Positions 7,957 through 15,993 of a stretch of 64,000 nt of DNA are shown here, one piece after another. A program made the translations under genes and the position numbers. This DNA is from Geodermatophilus sp. YIM 151500. GTDB lineage: Bacteria > Actinomycetota > Actinomycetes > Mycobacteriales > Geodermatophilaceae. The notes beneath the pieces were generated by a model. That model had not been told where the DNA came from. It worked only from the letters and a program-made list of their open reading frames with translations, and did not search any database. The stretch covers positions 18,834 through 82,833 of the forward strand of contig NZ_JAOVZT010000015.1 of NCBI RefSeq assembly GCF_025716945.1, in the 5' to 3' direction. The stretch's first letter is position 1. Every line of letters begins with the position of its first letter.

Positions 7957-9291
7957 ATGACCACCACGGCCAGCAGCGCGCGGCTCGGCGATGCACCCGA
8001 GCCCGGCCTCCTCGACCCCGAGGAGCGGATGGGCGTCGACGAGCTGCGCGCGCTCCAGCTCGACCGCCTCCGGCAGACGCTGCGGCACGTGCACGCGAAC
8101 GTGCCGCACTACCGGCGGGCGTTCGACGCGGCGGGGGTGCACCCCGACGACTGCCGGGAGCCGGCCGACCTCGCGCGGTTCCCGTTCACCGGCAAGGCGG
8201 AACTGCGCGACAACTACCCGTTCGGCATGTTCGCCGTCCCCCGCGAGCAGGTGCGCCGGGTGCACGCGTCGTCCGGCACCACCGGGCGTCCGACCGTCGT
8301 CGGCTACACCGAGGCCGACCTCGACATCTGGGCCACCGTGGTGGCCCGGTCGATCCGCGCGGCCGGCGGCCGCGCCGGCGACGTGCTGCACAACGCCTAC
8401 GGCTACGGCCTGTTCACCGGCGGCCTGGGGGCGCACTACGGCGCGGAGAAGCTGGGCTGCACGGTCGTGCCGGTGAGCGGCGGCATGACGCCGCGCCAGG
8501 TGCAGCTGATCACGGACTTCGGGCCGCGGATCATCATGGTCACGCCGACCTACATGCTCACCGTCATCGACGAGTTCGAGAAGCAGGGGCTCGACCCGCG
8601 GAGCAGCAGCCTGGAGATCGGCATCTTCGGCGCCGAGCCGTGGACCGAGCAGATGCGCCGCGAGATGGAGGAGCGCACCGGCATCCACGCCGTCGACATC
8701 TACGGCCTGTCGGAGGTCATCGGCCCGGGGGTGGCGCAGGAGTGCGTGGAGACCAAGGACGGCCTGCACGTCTGGGAGGACCACTTCTACCCCGAGGTGG
8801 TCGACCCGGTCACCGGCGACGTGCTCCCGGACGGCGAGGAGGGCGAGCTGGTCGTCACCTCGCTGACCAAGCAGGCGATGCCGGTCATCCGGTACCGCAC
8901 CCGCGACCTCACCCGGCTGCTGCCCGGCACCGCCCGGCCGGGCATGCGCCGGATGCAGCGGATCACCGGCCGCACCGACGACATGATCATCCTGCGCGGG
9001 GTCAACCTCTTCCCCACGCAGATCGAGGAGATCGTGCTCCGCACCCCGGGGCTGTCCCCGCACTTCCGGCTGGTGCTGACCACCGAGGGCCGGCTGGACG
9101 CGATGACCGTGGAGGTCGAGGCGCGGCCCGACTGCCCGCCCGCCCGGCGGGCGGCCGCCGCCGAGGAGGTCGGCCGGGCGGTGAAGGACGGCATCGGCAC
9201 GACCGTCGACGTCGTCGTCGTCGACCCGGACACGCTGCCGCGCTCGGTCGGCAAGCTCAAGCGGCTCGACGACCGGCGGCGGCGCGCATGA
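7957..9291 (+). CDS. paaK: Phenylacetate-CoA ligase
   Basis: 444 aa, the usual family length. Activates phenylacetate with ATP and CoA to phenylacetyl-CoA, the substrate of PaaABCDE and the usual inducer of PaaR. An AMP-binding SSGTTGRPT motif is near residue 105, followed by the IYGLSEVIGPGV region and a C-terminal swivel domain with the conserved LRGVNLFPTQIE segment. The ATG has a GGAGG site five bases upstream; in-frame upstream sequence is the control region and is not coding. It overlaps paaR by 4 bp. Confidence 0.95.
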   Translation: MTTTASSARLGDAPEPGLLDPEERMGVDELRALQLDRLRQTLRHVHANVPHYRRAFDAAGVHPDDCREPADLARFPFTGKAELRDNYPFGMFAVPREQVRRVHASSGTTGRPTVVGYTEADLDIWATVVARSIRAAGGRAGDVLHNAYGYGLFTGGLGAHYGAEKLGCTVVPVSGGMTPRQVQLITDFGPRIIMVTPTYMLTVIDEFEKQGLDPRSSSLEIGIFGAEPWTEQMRREMEERTGIHAVDIYGLSEVIGPGVAQECVETKDGLHVWEDHFYPEVVDPVTGDVLPDGEEGELVVTSLTKQAMPVIRYRTRDLTRLLPGTARPGMRRMQRITGRTDDMIILRGVNLFPTQIEEIVLRTPGLSPHFRLVLTTEGRLDAMTVEVEARPDCPPARRAAAAEEVGRAVKDGIGTTVDVVVVDPDTLPRSVGKLKRLDDRRRRA

Positions 9292-9920
9292 CGACCGCGA
9301 CCGGACGCCGCGGCCGCCCCGGCCACTCGCTGGAGACGCTGCTCGACGGGGCCGTGGCCGTGTTCAACGAGCGCGGCTACGAGGCGACGTCCATGGAGGA
9401 GCTGGCCGGCCGGCTCGGCATCACCAAGTCGGCGATCTACCACCACGTACCGAGCAAGGTGGAGCTGCTGCGGATGGCCCTCGACCGCGCCCTGGACGCG
9501 CTGTTCGCCGTCACCGCGGAGCCGGGTGCCACCTCCGGCCGGGCGATCGACCGGCTCGAGCACGTCGTCCGCGGTTCGGTGCGGGTGCTGGCCGCCGAGC
9601 TGCCCTTCGTCACGCTGCTGCTGCGGCTGCGCGGCAACAGCGACGTGGAGCGGTCGGCGCTGGAGCGGCGCCGCCGGTTCGACCGCATCGTCACCGACCT
9701 GGTCCGCGCGGCCGAGGAGGAGGGCGACGTGCGCCCCGACGTCGACCCCGCGCTGACCAGCCGGCTGCTGTTCGGCACGGTGAACTCGCTCACCGAGTGG
9801 TACCGCCCGGACGGCGACCTCTCCCCCGACGCGCTCGCCGACGCCGTCGTCGCCACCGCGTTCGGCGGCCTGCGCACGACGTCCCCCGCCGTGCCGGCCG
9901 CGGACGCGGCGGCCGGCTGA
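9288..9920 (+). CDS. paaR: TetR-family repressor PaaR of phenylacetate degradation
   Basis: 210 aa. The N-terminal helix-turn-helix (GYEATSMEELAGRLGITKSA) is typical TetR, with a C-terminal all-helical ligand domain. The ATG overlaps the paaK TGA (ATGA), so it is co-transcribed with the gene it probably represses. The two palindromes at 7637-7660 and 7786-7809 are the obvious targets. Family knowledge suggests release by phenylacetyl-CoA; the link here rests on position. Confidence 0.9.
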   Translation: MTTATGRRGRPGHSLETLLDGAVAVFNERGYEATSMEELAGRLGITKSAIYHHVPSKVELLRMALDRALDALFAVTAEPGATSGRAIDRLEHVVRGSVRVLAAELPFVTLLLRLRGNSDVERSALERRRRFDRIVTDLVRAAEEEGDVRPDVDPALTSRLLFGTVNSLTEWYRPDGDLSPDALADAVVATAFGGLRTTSPAVPAADAAAG

Positions 9921-9924
9921 GCGC

Positions 9925-10326
9925 GTGCGCCCCCTGCCGGTCGGCGCCGAGGCCCGGCTCGACGTCGTCGTCACCGCGGCGATGACGGTGCGCTTCGCCG
10001 AGCTCGGCCCGGTGCACCCGGTGTACGCGACCTACGAGATGGCCCGCCACTTCGAGGAGGCCGGCCGCAAGCTGCTGCTGGCCCACCTCGACCACGGGGA
10101 GGCGGCCGTCGGCAGCGCGGTCGCGGTCGAGCACCGGGCACCCGCGCGCGTCGGGACCGCCGTCCGGGTGGTCGCCCGGTGCGCCGCGGTGCGCGGCAAC
10201 CGGGTGCGGTGCGCCTGCACCGCGACCGACGGCGACGGCCGGCTGCTCGGCGAGGGCTCCACCGAACAGGTGGTGCTGAGCACCGACGCCCTCGCGCGCC
10301 TGACCGGAGTGGATCCGTGCGGGTGA
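9925..10326 (+). CDS. Hotdog-fold thioesterase, FlK-like
   Basis: 133 aa from a GTG five bases after the paaR stop, so in the paaK-paaR operon. The pattern YATYEMARHFEEAG followed by VEHRAPARVG matches the FlK (fluoroacetyl-CoA thioesterase) fold, with candidate catalytic Thr36, Glu44/45 and His70. In Paa pathways a PaaI thioesterase hydrolyses trapped ring-opening thioesters. This protein lacks an obvious PaaI signature and may play that role instead. The role is inference; the fold is fairly secure. Confidence 0.8.
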   Translation: MRPLPVGAEARLDVVVTAAMTVRFAELGPVHPVYATYEMARHFEEAGRKLLLAHLDHGEAAVGSAVAVEHRAPARVGTAVRVVARCAAVRGNRVRCACTATDGDGRLLGEGSTEQVVLSTDALARLTGVDPCG

Positions 10327-10355
10327 CATGCGCGTGACCGCCACGGATCCACTCC
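10306..10355. terminator. Perfect 14-bp inverted repeat after the thioesterase gene
   Basis: Arms GGAGTGGATCCGTG (10306-10319) and CACGGATCCACTCC (10342-10355) with a 22-nt loop. The left arm lies inside the last codons of the thioesterase gene; the right arm ends 9 bp before the next start. No T-tract follows. It could be a terminator or an operator for the hydrolase gene. Confidence 0.6.
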
Positions 10356-10364
10356 AATGGGGCG

Positions 10365-11195
10365 GTGGACACATATCGCCGTGACGGGTTGACCTTCGAC
10401 GTCCGCGACGGCGGACCGCCGGACGGCGACACCGTCGTCCTGCTGCACGGCTTCCCGCAGGACTCGACCTCCTGGGACGGCGTCGCCCCGGCGCTCCACG
10501 CGCGCGGGCTGCGCACCCTCGCTCCCGACCAGCGCGGTTACTCGCCGGGTGCCCGCCCGCGCGGCCGCGCCGCCTACCGGATGCGCGAGCTCGTGGACGA
10601 CGTCGTCGCCATGCTCGACACCGCCGGCCTCGAGCGGGCGCACGTCGTCGGGCACGACTGGGGCGCCGCGGTGGGCTGGGCGCTCGCCGCCGGGCGACCG
10701 GACCGCACCCGGTCGCTGACCGCCATCTCGGTGCCGCACCCGGCCGCGATGGCGCGGGCGATGGTGCGCAGCACGCAGGCCCTGCGGTCGTGGTACATGG
10801 GGCTGTACCAGCTGCCGGCGCTGCCCGAGCGGCTGCTGCTGGGCGGCGGGGGCGCGGGCCTGCGCCGGGGACTGGTGCGCAGCGGGCTGCCGGCGGCGGA
10901 CGCCGACCGGTACGTGGCCCGGGTGCGCGAGCCCGGCGCGCTGACCGCGGCGCTGAACTGGTACCGCGGCATGCCGTGGAGCGCCGGGGAGCCGGTCGGG
11001 CGGGTCCGGGTGCCGACGCTGATGGTCTGGAGCACCGGCGACGCGTTCCTCGGGAGAGCCGCCGTCGAGGACACCGCCCGCTTCGTCGAGGGGCCGTACC
11101 GCCTGGAGGTGCTCGAGGCCCTGCCGCACTGGATCCCGGAGGTGGCGCCCGACCGCGTCGCCGAGCTCGTGTCCGCGCACGTCCGCACCACCTGA
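10365..11195 (+). CDS. Alpha/beta hydrolase, epoxide-hydrolase-like
   Basis: 276 aa. HGFPQ oxyanion motif near residues 29-32, and GHDWGA with an Asp nucleophile at 98, the mark of epoxide hydrolases and haloalkane dehalogenases rather than Ser esterases. A late HW motif (ALPHWIPE) supplies the catalytic His. It starts at a GTG just after a perfect inverted repeat. Its position beside a pathway with an epoxide intermediate suggests a detoxifying role, but the substrate is unknown. Confidence 0.85.
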   Translation: MDTYRRDGLTFDVRDGGPPDGDTVVLLHGFPQDSTSWDGVAPALHARGLRTLAPDQRGYSPGARPRGRAAYRMRELVDDVVAMLDTAGLERAHVVGHDWGAAVGWALAAGRPDRTRSLTAISVPHPAAMARAMVRSTQALRSWYMGLYQLPALPERLLLGGGGAGLRRGLVRSGLPAADADRYVARVREPGALTAALNWYRGMPWSAGEPVGRVRVPTLMVWSTGDAFLGRAAVEDTARFVEGPYRLEVLEALPHWIPEVAPDRVAELVSAHVRTT

Positions 11196-11220
11196 CCGGG
11201 GGCGCGGCGAAGCGAGGGGC

Positions 11221-11280
11221 TTCCGCCCTACTGCGCCACCGCACGCCGGGTTTCCGTCCTACTGCGCCACCGCACGCCGG
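11221..11280. repeat. 29-bp tandem duplication spanning a stop codon
   Basis: 11221-11249 and 11252-11280 match at 28 of 29 bases, offset 31 bp. The second copy encodes the end and TAG stop of the SRPBCC gene at 11259-11699; the first copy lies just beyond it. Confidence 0.9.
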
Positions 11281-11699
11281 AAGTGGGGCAGCAGGGTCGT
11301 CCACCCGCCGAGGTTGCGCTCGCGCCAGGCCGCGCCGCGGCCGCCGAGCCGCTCCCAGCCCGCGTGCTCGATGTCGACCCGGGTGGCGCGCGCCCCGGTC
11401 GCGGTGAACCGGACGGTCACGTCGGTGGCGTCGGACCGGTCGGTGCGCAGGAACCAGAGGTAGCCGAGCGCGGACGGCGGCTGCCAGAGCACGACCTCGC
11501 CCCACTCGTGCTCCTCACCCGACGGGGTCCGCTCGTAGATCCGCCCGCCGGGCCGGCCCTCGAGCACGACCCGGCTACCGGGGTCGCCGGAGGCGGTGTG
11601 GTCGGCCGGCCACCAGGTGGCGATGCCCTCCGTCCAGACCGTGAACGCGTGCTCGACCGGGCAGGCGACCTCGAACGACAGCCGCAGCGGCTCGGTCAC
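11259..11699 (-). CDS. SRPBCC (AHSA1/START-like) protein
   Basis: 146 aa. Begins with the family pattern LSFEVACPVEHAFTVWT followed by WWPADHT, and ends near GGWTTLLPHFRRAVAQ. Such proteins form a ligand-binding barrel; the ligand is not predictable here. The start ATG overlaps the ArsR stop (ATGA), so it is the third gene of a leftward three-gene operon. ArsR-AHSA1 pairs are common in actinobacteria. Confidence 0.88.
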   Translation of the reverse strand: MTEPLRLSFEVACPVEHAFTVWTEGIATWWPADHTASGDPGSRVVLEGRPGGRIYERTPSGEEHEWGEVVLWQPPSALGYLWFLRTDRSDATDVTVRFTATGARATRVDIEHAGWERLGGRGAAWRERNLGGWTTLLPHFRRAVAQ

Positions 11700-12034
11700 C
11701 GCCGCTCCCCGGGCGGGCGCTCCGGGAGGTTCCCGGCCGCCAGCCGGAACCGGGCCGCGGTGCCGCCCCAGACGCGCTCCAGGTAGTCCCGGACGGCGAC
11801 GAGCCCCTCCTCCTGCAGCCGGTAGATGCGCCGGGTGCCCCGCGGCTCCTCGGTGACCAGCCCCGCCGACCTGAGCAGCCGCAGGTGCCGGGACACCGCC
11901 GGCCGGCTGACCGGCAGGGCGTCGGCGATCTCCCGGACCGAGCGGTCACCGGAGCCGAGCAGGCTCAGGATTCGCCGGCGGGTCGGGTCGCCGAGCGCCT
12001 CGAAGACCGCGTCCCCGCGCGCCGGCTCAGGCAC
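11696..12034 (-). CDS. ArsR-family transcriptional regulator
   Basis: 112 aa winged-helix repressor. The pattern FEALGDPTRRRILSLL, then REIADALPVSRPAVSRHLRL (recognition helix), then an RIYRL wing is typical of the ArsR subgroup coupled to SRPBCC proteins. No metal-binding Cys is present, so it does not look like a metal sensor. Middle gene of an operon with two SRPBCC genes, overlapping the upstream one by 8 bp. The palindrome upstream of the operon is its likely site. Confidence 0.9.
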   Translation of the reverse strand: MPEPARGDAVFEALGDPTRRRILSLLGSGDRSVREIADALPVSRPAVSRHLRLLRSAGLVTEEPRGTRRIYRLQEEGLVAVRDYLERVWGGTAARFRLAAGNLPERPPGERR

Positions 12035-12449
12035 CCGACTCGACGCGCCGCTTGAGCCCGGCGGCGAACTGGTCGAACGAGCCCTGCATGTCGGGCATCG
12101 AGCGCCAGACCAGCGGCAGCAGCGGGCCGGTGAACTCCTCGCGCATCCGGAACGTCGTCCCGCCGTCGGCCGGCGTGAGCGTGTAGGTGCGCACGCCGCG
12201 GAACAGGCCCAGCGGCATACCCCCGGTGAACGCGAAGCGGTGCGGCGGCTCGAAGTCGCTCACCCGCACCGGGAAGGCCCGCCCCGGCGCCAGCCTCGAC
12301 CGGATCCGGACCTTCTCACCCGGCGCGATGCGGCCCTCGACCGCGTCGACGCCGGAGTCCCAGCGCGACCACCCGTCGCCGTCGACGAGCACGCGCCACA
12401 CGTCGTCCGGCGCCGCCGCGATCGTCGTCGCCGCCTCGTAGTGCTCCAC
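12027..12449 (-). CDS. SRPBCC-family protein
   Basis: 140 aa. The opening MEHYEAATTIAAAPDDVWRV and WSRWDSGV are typical of the polyketide-cyclase/START-like group, and VRTYTLTPADGGTTFRMREE follows. First gene of the three-gene operon; the GTAAC palindrome lies 20 bp upstream of its start. The function is unknown beyond binding a hydrophobic ligand. Confidence 0.87.
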   Translation of the reverse strand: MEHYEAATTIAAAPDDVWRVLVDGDGWSRWDSGVDAVEGRIAPGEKVRIRSRLAPGRAFPVRVSDFEPPHRFAFTGGMPLGLFRGVRTYTLTPADGGTTFRMREEFTGPLLPLVWRSMPDMQGSFDQFAAGLKRRVESGA

Positions 12450-12469
12450 TCCGGACCTCCTCGGCCATC

Positions 12470-12487
12470 GGTAACTCGCGGGTTACC
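12470..12487. promoter_or_regulatory. Palindrome upstream of the SRPBCC-ArsR operon
   Basis: GGTAAC, six bases, GTTACC: a perfect 6-bp inverted repeat centred about 30 bp before the first gene of the operon. Position and symmetry suit an ArsR autoregulatory site. Confidence 0.6.
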
Positions 12488-12568
12488 TTAGCGCCGCGGG
12501 GAGCGGTCTCGGCCCGGCGTCGGCACGACCGGGCGGCACGGCACCACCGCCGGTCAGGACGCGACCGC

Positions 12569-13024
12569 TCACGCCGGTCGGGACGGGACCGCTCCCAGCT
12601 GGCGCAGCAGCCCGAGCGCGTCGTACTCGGCCCAGGTCTCGACGATCCGGCCGTCCAGGATCCGCGCGATGCCGATCCCCGTCGCCGTCACCGCGGTGCC
12701 CGTTGGCGGGATGCCCTGGAAGCTGCCCGCGTGCCGACCGCGGCCGGTCACGCGGATCACCACGCGGTCGCCCTCGACGAGGACGTCCTCGACGGTCTCG
12801 GTCCAGTCCGGGAAGCCGGCCCAGAACGCCTGCAGCAAGGCGAGGTGCCCTGTCCGGTCCAGCCCGCCGGCAACGCCCGGGAAGTGCGCGACATAGTCCG
12901 GGGCCAGCAGCTCGTCCGCCCCGGCTGCGTCGCGACCGTTGACCACCTCCTCGAACCATCTCCGGTAGAGCGACGCGTTCCGCCGCGCGGCCTCCGGGTC
13001 CGCGGCCCCCACCCGTCCGGTCAC
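12569..13024 (-). CDS. SnoaL-like ester cyclase family protein
   Basis: 151 aa from a GTG with a strong GGAGGAG site upstream. The pattern RRWFEEVVNGRD, LLAPDYVAHFPG, then FPDWTETVEDVLVEGDRVVIRVTGRG is typical of SnoaL-like proteins of the NTF2 fold. The family includes polyketide cyclases and many proteins of unknown role. It stands alone and is divergent from the MFS gene. Confidence 0.85.
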   Translation of the reverse strand: MTGRVGAADPEAARRNASLYRRWFEEVVNGRDAAGADELLAPDYVAHFPGVAGGLDRTGHLALLQAFWAGFPDWTETVEDVLVEGDRVVIRVTGRGRHAGSFQGIPPTGTAVTATGIGIARILDGRIVETWAEYDALGLLRQLGAVPSRPA

Positions 13025-13111
13025 GGCTCCTCCTCCCGTTCCGCGGTGTGTCGGGACGTGCTGACCTTCCCGCGGTGGCGGTCCACGTGACTACAGCCGG
13101 GGTCGCCGAGG

Positions 13112-13117
13112 TATGCC
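13112..13117 (+). promoter_or_regulatory. Candidate leaderless -10 for the MFS gene
   Basis: TATGCC ends seven bases before the ATG at 13125. The spacing matches the leaderless genes elsewhere in the window, but the last base is not T. It would make the upstream ATG at 13113 part of the promoter. Confidence 0.4.
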
Positions 13118-13124
13118 TGAGCGC

Positions 13125-14495
13125 ATGAGCGACGACGGCCGGACAGAGGCCCGGCCGCTGCTGCGCCGCGCCGAGCGGCTCGACCGGCTGCCCTTCACCC
13201 GCGAGCACGGCCGGCTCGTGGTCGGCTCCGGCCTGGGCTGGGCGCTGGACGCCATGGACGTCGGCCTCATCTCCTTCGTCATGGCCGCGCTGGCCGTGCA
13301 GTGGGAGCTCACCCGCACCGAGCTGTCGTGGATCGGCTCGATCGGGTTCGTCGGCATGGCCCTGGGCGCCACGCTGGGCGGCCTGCTCGCCGACCGCTTC
13401 GGACGGCGCCAGGTCTTCGCCCTGACCCTGCTCGTGTTCGGTCTCGCAACCGGCGCCGCGGCGCTGTCCTGGTCGGTCGGGGCGCTCATCGTCTTCCGCT
13501 TCCTCATCGGCATCGGGCTCGGCGCCGAGCTGCCGGTCGCCTCGACGCTGGTCAGCGAGTTCGCGCCGGCGCGGGTGCGCGGCCGGGTCGTGGTCGCGCT
13601 GGAGGCCTTCTGGGCGGTCGGCTGGACGCTGGCGGCGCTGATCGGCTACCTGGTCGTCCCGCGCGGCGACGCGGGCTGGCGCTGGGCGCTCGCCCTCGGC
13701 GCGGCGCCCGCGCTGTACGCGGTCGTCATCCGGCGGGGCCTGCCCGAGTCGGTGCGCTTCCTCGAGCTGCGCGGGCGCTCCGAGGAGGCCGAGGTCGCCG
13801 TCCGCCGCTTCGAGCGGGCGGCCGGGGTCGACCCGGTGCCCTCTCCCCCGCCGGTCCGGACGACGGCGCCGAGCCCGCTGGCGCTCTGGGCGGCGGGCAT
13901 CCGGCGGCGCACCGCCGCGCTGTGGACGGTGTGGTTCTGCATCAACTTCTCGTACTACGGCGCATTCATCTGGCTGCCGACCCTGCTGGTGGCGGAGGGC
14001 TTCTCGCTCGTCCGCTCGTTCGGGTTCACCCTGCTCATCACGCTGGCCCAGCTGCCGGGTTATGCGGCCGCGGCGTTCCTCATCGAGAGGTGGGGGCGCC
14101 GGCCCACGCTGGCCACCTTCCTCGTCGGCTCCGCGCTCGGCGCCGGGCTGTTCGCCGCGGCCGGCGGGGAGACCGCCGTGCTGGTCACCGGGATGGTGCT
14201 GTCGTTCTTCAACCTCGGCGCCTGGGGCGCGCTGTACGCGGTGACGCCGGAGGTCTACCCGACCGCGCTGCGGGCCACCGGGGCGGGCGCCGCCGCGGGC
14301 TTCGGCCGGATCGCGTCGATCCTGGCGCCGCTGTCGGTCCCGCCGCTGCTCGACCTGGCCGGCACCGGGCTGGTCTTCGGCACCTTCGCGGCCGTCTTCG
14401 TGGTCGGCGCGCTGGCCACCTGGGGGCTGCCCGAACGCCGGGGTGAGTCGCTGGACCAGGCCCCGGCCGTTCAGGTGCCGAACGCCATCGGGTGA
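13125..14495 (+). CDS. MFS transporter, sugar/aromatic-acid porter type
   Basis: 456 aa with about twelve membrane segments. The MFS signature ADRFGRR follows segment 2, GIGLGAELPVASTLVSEFAPARVRGR marks segments 4-5, and a second copy-like ERWGRRPT lies in the C-terminal half. The pattern fits the MHS/AAHS and sugar porter groups; the substrate is not predictable. An ATG four codons earlier is possible. Its last 25 bp overlap the remains of a VOC gene on the other strand. Confidence 0.88.
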   Translation: MSDDGRTEARPLLRRAERLDRLPFTREHGRLVVGSGLGWALDAMDVGLISFVMAALAVQWELTRTELSWIGSIGFVGMALGATLGGLLADRFGRRQVFALTLLVFGLATGAAALSWSVGALIVFRFLIGIGLGAELPVASTLVSEFAPARVRGRVVVALEAFWAVGWTLAALIGYLVVPRGDAGWRWALALGAAPALYAVVIRRGLPESVRFLELRGRSEEAEVAVRRFERAAGVDPVPSPPPVRTTAPSPLALWAAGIRRRTAALWTVWFCINFSYYGAFIWLPTLLVAEGFSLVRSFGFTLLITLAQLPGYAAAAFLIERWGRRPTLATFLVGSALGAGLFAAAGGETAVLVTGMVLSFFNLGAWGALYAVTPEVYPTALRATGAGAAAGFGRIASILAPLSVPPLLDLAGTGLVFGTFAAVFVVGALATWGLPERRGESLDQAPAVQVPNAIG

Positions 14496-14652
14496 CGCGC
14501 TTCGTACAGCCCCACCCGGCCACCGCCGGGCAGCCCGATCGCGGTCAGCCGCCTCCGGCGTCGGCGTGCCGGAGCCCGAGCAGGTCCCGGAGGAAGGCGC
14601 GGTCGGCGTCGGCGTCGCAGCTGTAGAGGATGACGTGCGCCCCGGTGATCAC
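14471..14652 (-). pseudogene. Broken VOC/glyoxalase-family gene with internal deletion
   Basis: From the GTG at 14652 the frame gives ITGAHVILYSCDADADRAFL and a typical VOC first strand and helix, then stops at 14545 after 35 residues. In another frame directly after it lies LTAIGLPGGGRVGLYEARHP, a typical VOC C-terminus, ending at 14471. An intact VOC protein is about 130 aa, so about 70 central residues are gone and the ends are out of frame. The junction is GC-rich (GGAGGCGGCTGACC). A leaderless-type -10 is still present upstream. Confidence 0.75.
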
Positions 14653-14659
14653 GCGGTGC

Positions 14660-14665
14660 AACGTA
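14660..14665 (-). promoter_or_regulatory. Leaderless -10 of the broken VOC gene
   Basis: TACGTT on the minus strand, seven bases before the GTG at 14652. Confidence 0.5.
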
Positions 14666-14705
14666 CGCGCGGGTTGGCCGGTCCCGGGACGGGTAGCGGC
14701 AGCCC

Positions 14706-15812
14706 ATGGCCGAGACACCTCCCTCCCACCTGCGCGGGCTGAAGGTCGCCGTCACCGGCGCGAGCGGCAACGTGGGCACCGCGCTGCTGCGCCGGCTGAC
14801 CGCGCCCGAGCACGGGGTGGCCGAGGTGCGCGGGCTGGCCCGCCGCCGGCCGCCGTCCGTCGCGCCCTACGACTCGGTGCAGTGGCACCTGGCCGACCTC
14901 GGGCAGAGCACCAGCGAGACGTTGCTGAGCTCGTTCGTCGAGGGCGTCGACGCCGTCGTCCACCTCGCCTGGGCGCTGCAGCCCGGGCGCGACCCGGAGC
15001 GGCTGGAGCGGGTGAACGTCGAGGGCACGCGGCGGGTGGTGCACGCCGCGACCGACGCGGGCGTGCAGCACGTCGTCCACATGTCGTCGCTGGGCACGTA
15101 CGCCCCCGGCGCTCCCGGCCGGAAGGTGACCGAGGACTGGCCCGCCACCGGCGTCCCGTCCTCGCAGTACAGCCGGCAGAAGGCGGCCGCCGAGCGGATC
15201 GTGCGCGAGGTGCTCGCCCGGCACCCCGGCACGACGCTGACGATCGCCCGGCCCACGCTGGTGCTCCAGCCGGAGGCGAGCAGCGAGATCGCCCGCTACT
15301 TCCTGGGCCCGCTGCTGTTCGGCGCCGCGCGGGCGGTCCCCGCCGCGCTGGCGCGGCTGCTGCCCCTGCCGGCCCCCGGCATCGAGCTCGCCCTGGTGCA
15401 CGCCGACGACGTCGCCGACGCGCTGACCCGCATGCTCGACCGGCGGGTGCCCGGGCCGTTCAACCTGGCCGCCGAGCCGCTCCTGGACGCCGCCGGCCTG
15501 GCCCGCGCGCTCCGCAGCCGGCGGGTCCCGGTGCCGCGGCGGCTGGTCCGGACGGGGCTGTCGGCGGCGTTCCACGCCCACCTCGTGCCCACCGAGCCCG
15601 GCTGGCTGGACCTGGGCATCGACTCGCCCGCCCTCGACAGCACCCGCGCCCGCACGCTGCTCGGCTGGGAGCCCGCGCACCGCGGCGACGAGGTGCTCGC
15701 CCAGTTCGTCGCCGCGCTCGGCCGCGGCGAGGGCGCGCCGGGTCCGCTGCTGGCCCCCGCGGGAGGCCGCACGCACGACCCGGCGGACAGTCCGGCCAAC
15801 GTGCCCGACTGA
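14706..15812 (+). CDS. NAD(P)-dependent epimerase/dehydratase (extended SDR)
   Basis: 368 aa. Rossmann motif GASGNVG near residue 18, a VHMSSLG segment with the catalytic Ser, and YSRQK (YxxxK). The C-terminal half (FNLAAEPLLDAAGLARAL, then WLDLGIDSP) resembles NAD-dependent sugar epimerase relatives common in actinobacteria. The substrate is unknown. A TAGCGG six bases before the ATG may be a weak leaderless -10. The gene is closed by the strong hairpin at 15833-15859. Confidence 0.85.
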   Translation: MAETPPSHLRGLKVAVTGASGNVGTALLRRLTAPEHGVAEVRGLARRRPPSVAPYDSVQWHLADLGQSTSETLLSSFVEGVDAVVHLAWALQPGRDPERLERVNVEGTRRVVHAATDAGVQHVVHMSSLGTYAPGAPGRKVTEDWPATGVPSSQYSRQKAAAERIVREVLARHPGTTLTIARPTLVLQPEASSEIARYFLGPLLFGAARAVPAALARLLPLPAPGIELALVHADDVADALTRMLDRRVPGPFNLAAEPLLDAAGLARALRSRRVPVPRRLVRTGLSAAFHAHLVPTEPGWLDLGIDSPALDSTRARTLLGWEPAHRGDEVLAQFVAALGRGEGAPGPLLAPAGGRTHDPADSPANVPD

Positions 15813-15832
15813 GCCCGCGGAGGCGGACCGGG

Positions 15833-15859
15833 CTCCCTTCCCGGCGCCCGGGAAGGGAG
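15833..15859 (+). terminator. Perfect 12-bp stem hairpin after the epimerase gene
   Basis: CTCCCTTCCCGG (15833-15844) pairs with CCGGGAAGGGAG (15848-15859) around a 3-nt loop, 20 bp after the stop. No T-tract, as usual for high-GC actinobacterial terminators. Confidence 0.75.
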
Positions 15860-15993
15860 GAGGCGTCACGGCTCCGCAGCCCCCGGGACGGAGGCCGGAC
15901 GGAGCGGCCGACCCGGCGTGCAGCCGTCCTCGCCACGGTGGCGGAGAGGGAGGAGGGTGGAGGCCTGCATACCGGAACAGGATCGAGGCGGGC

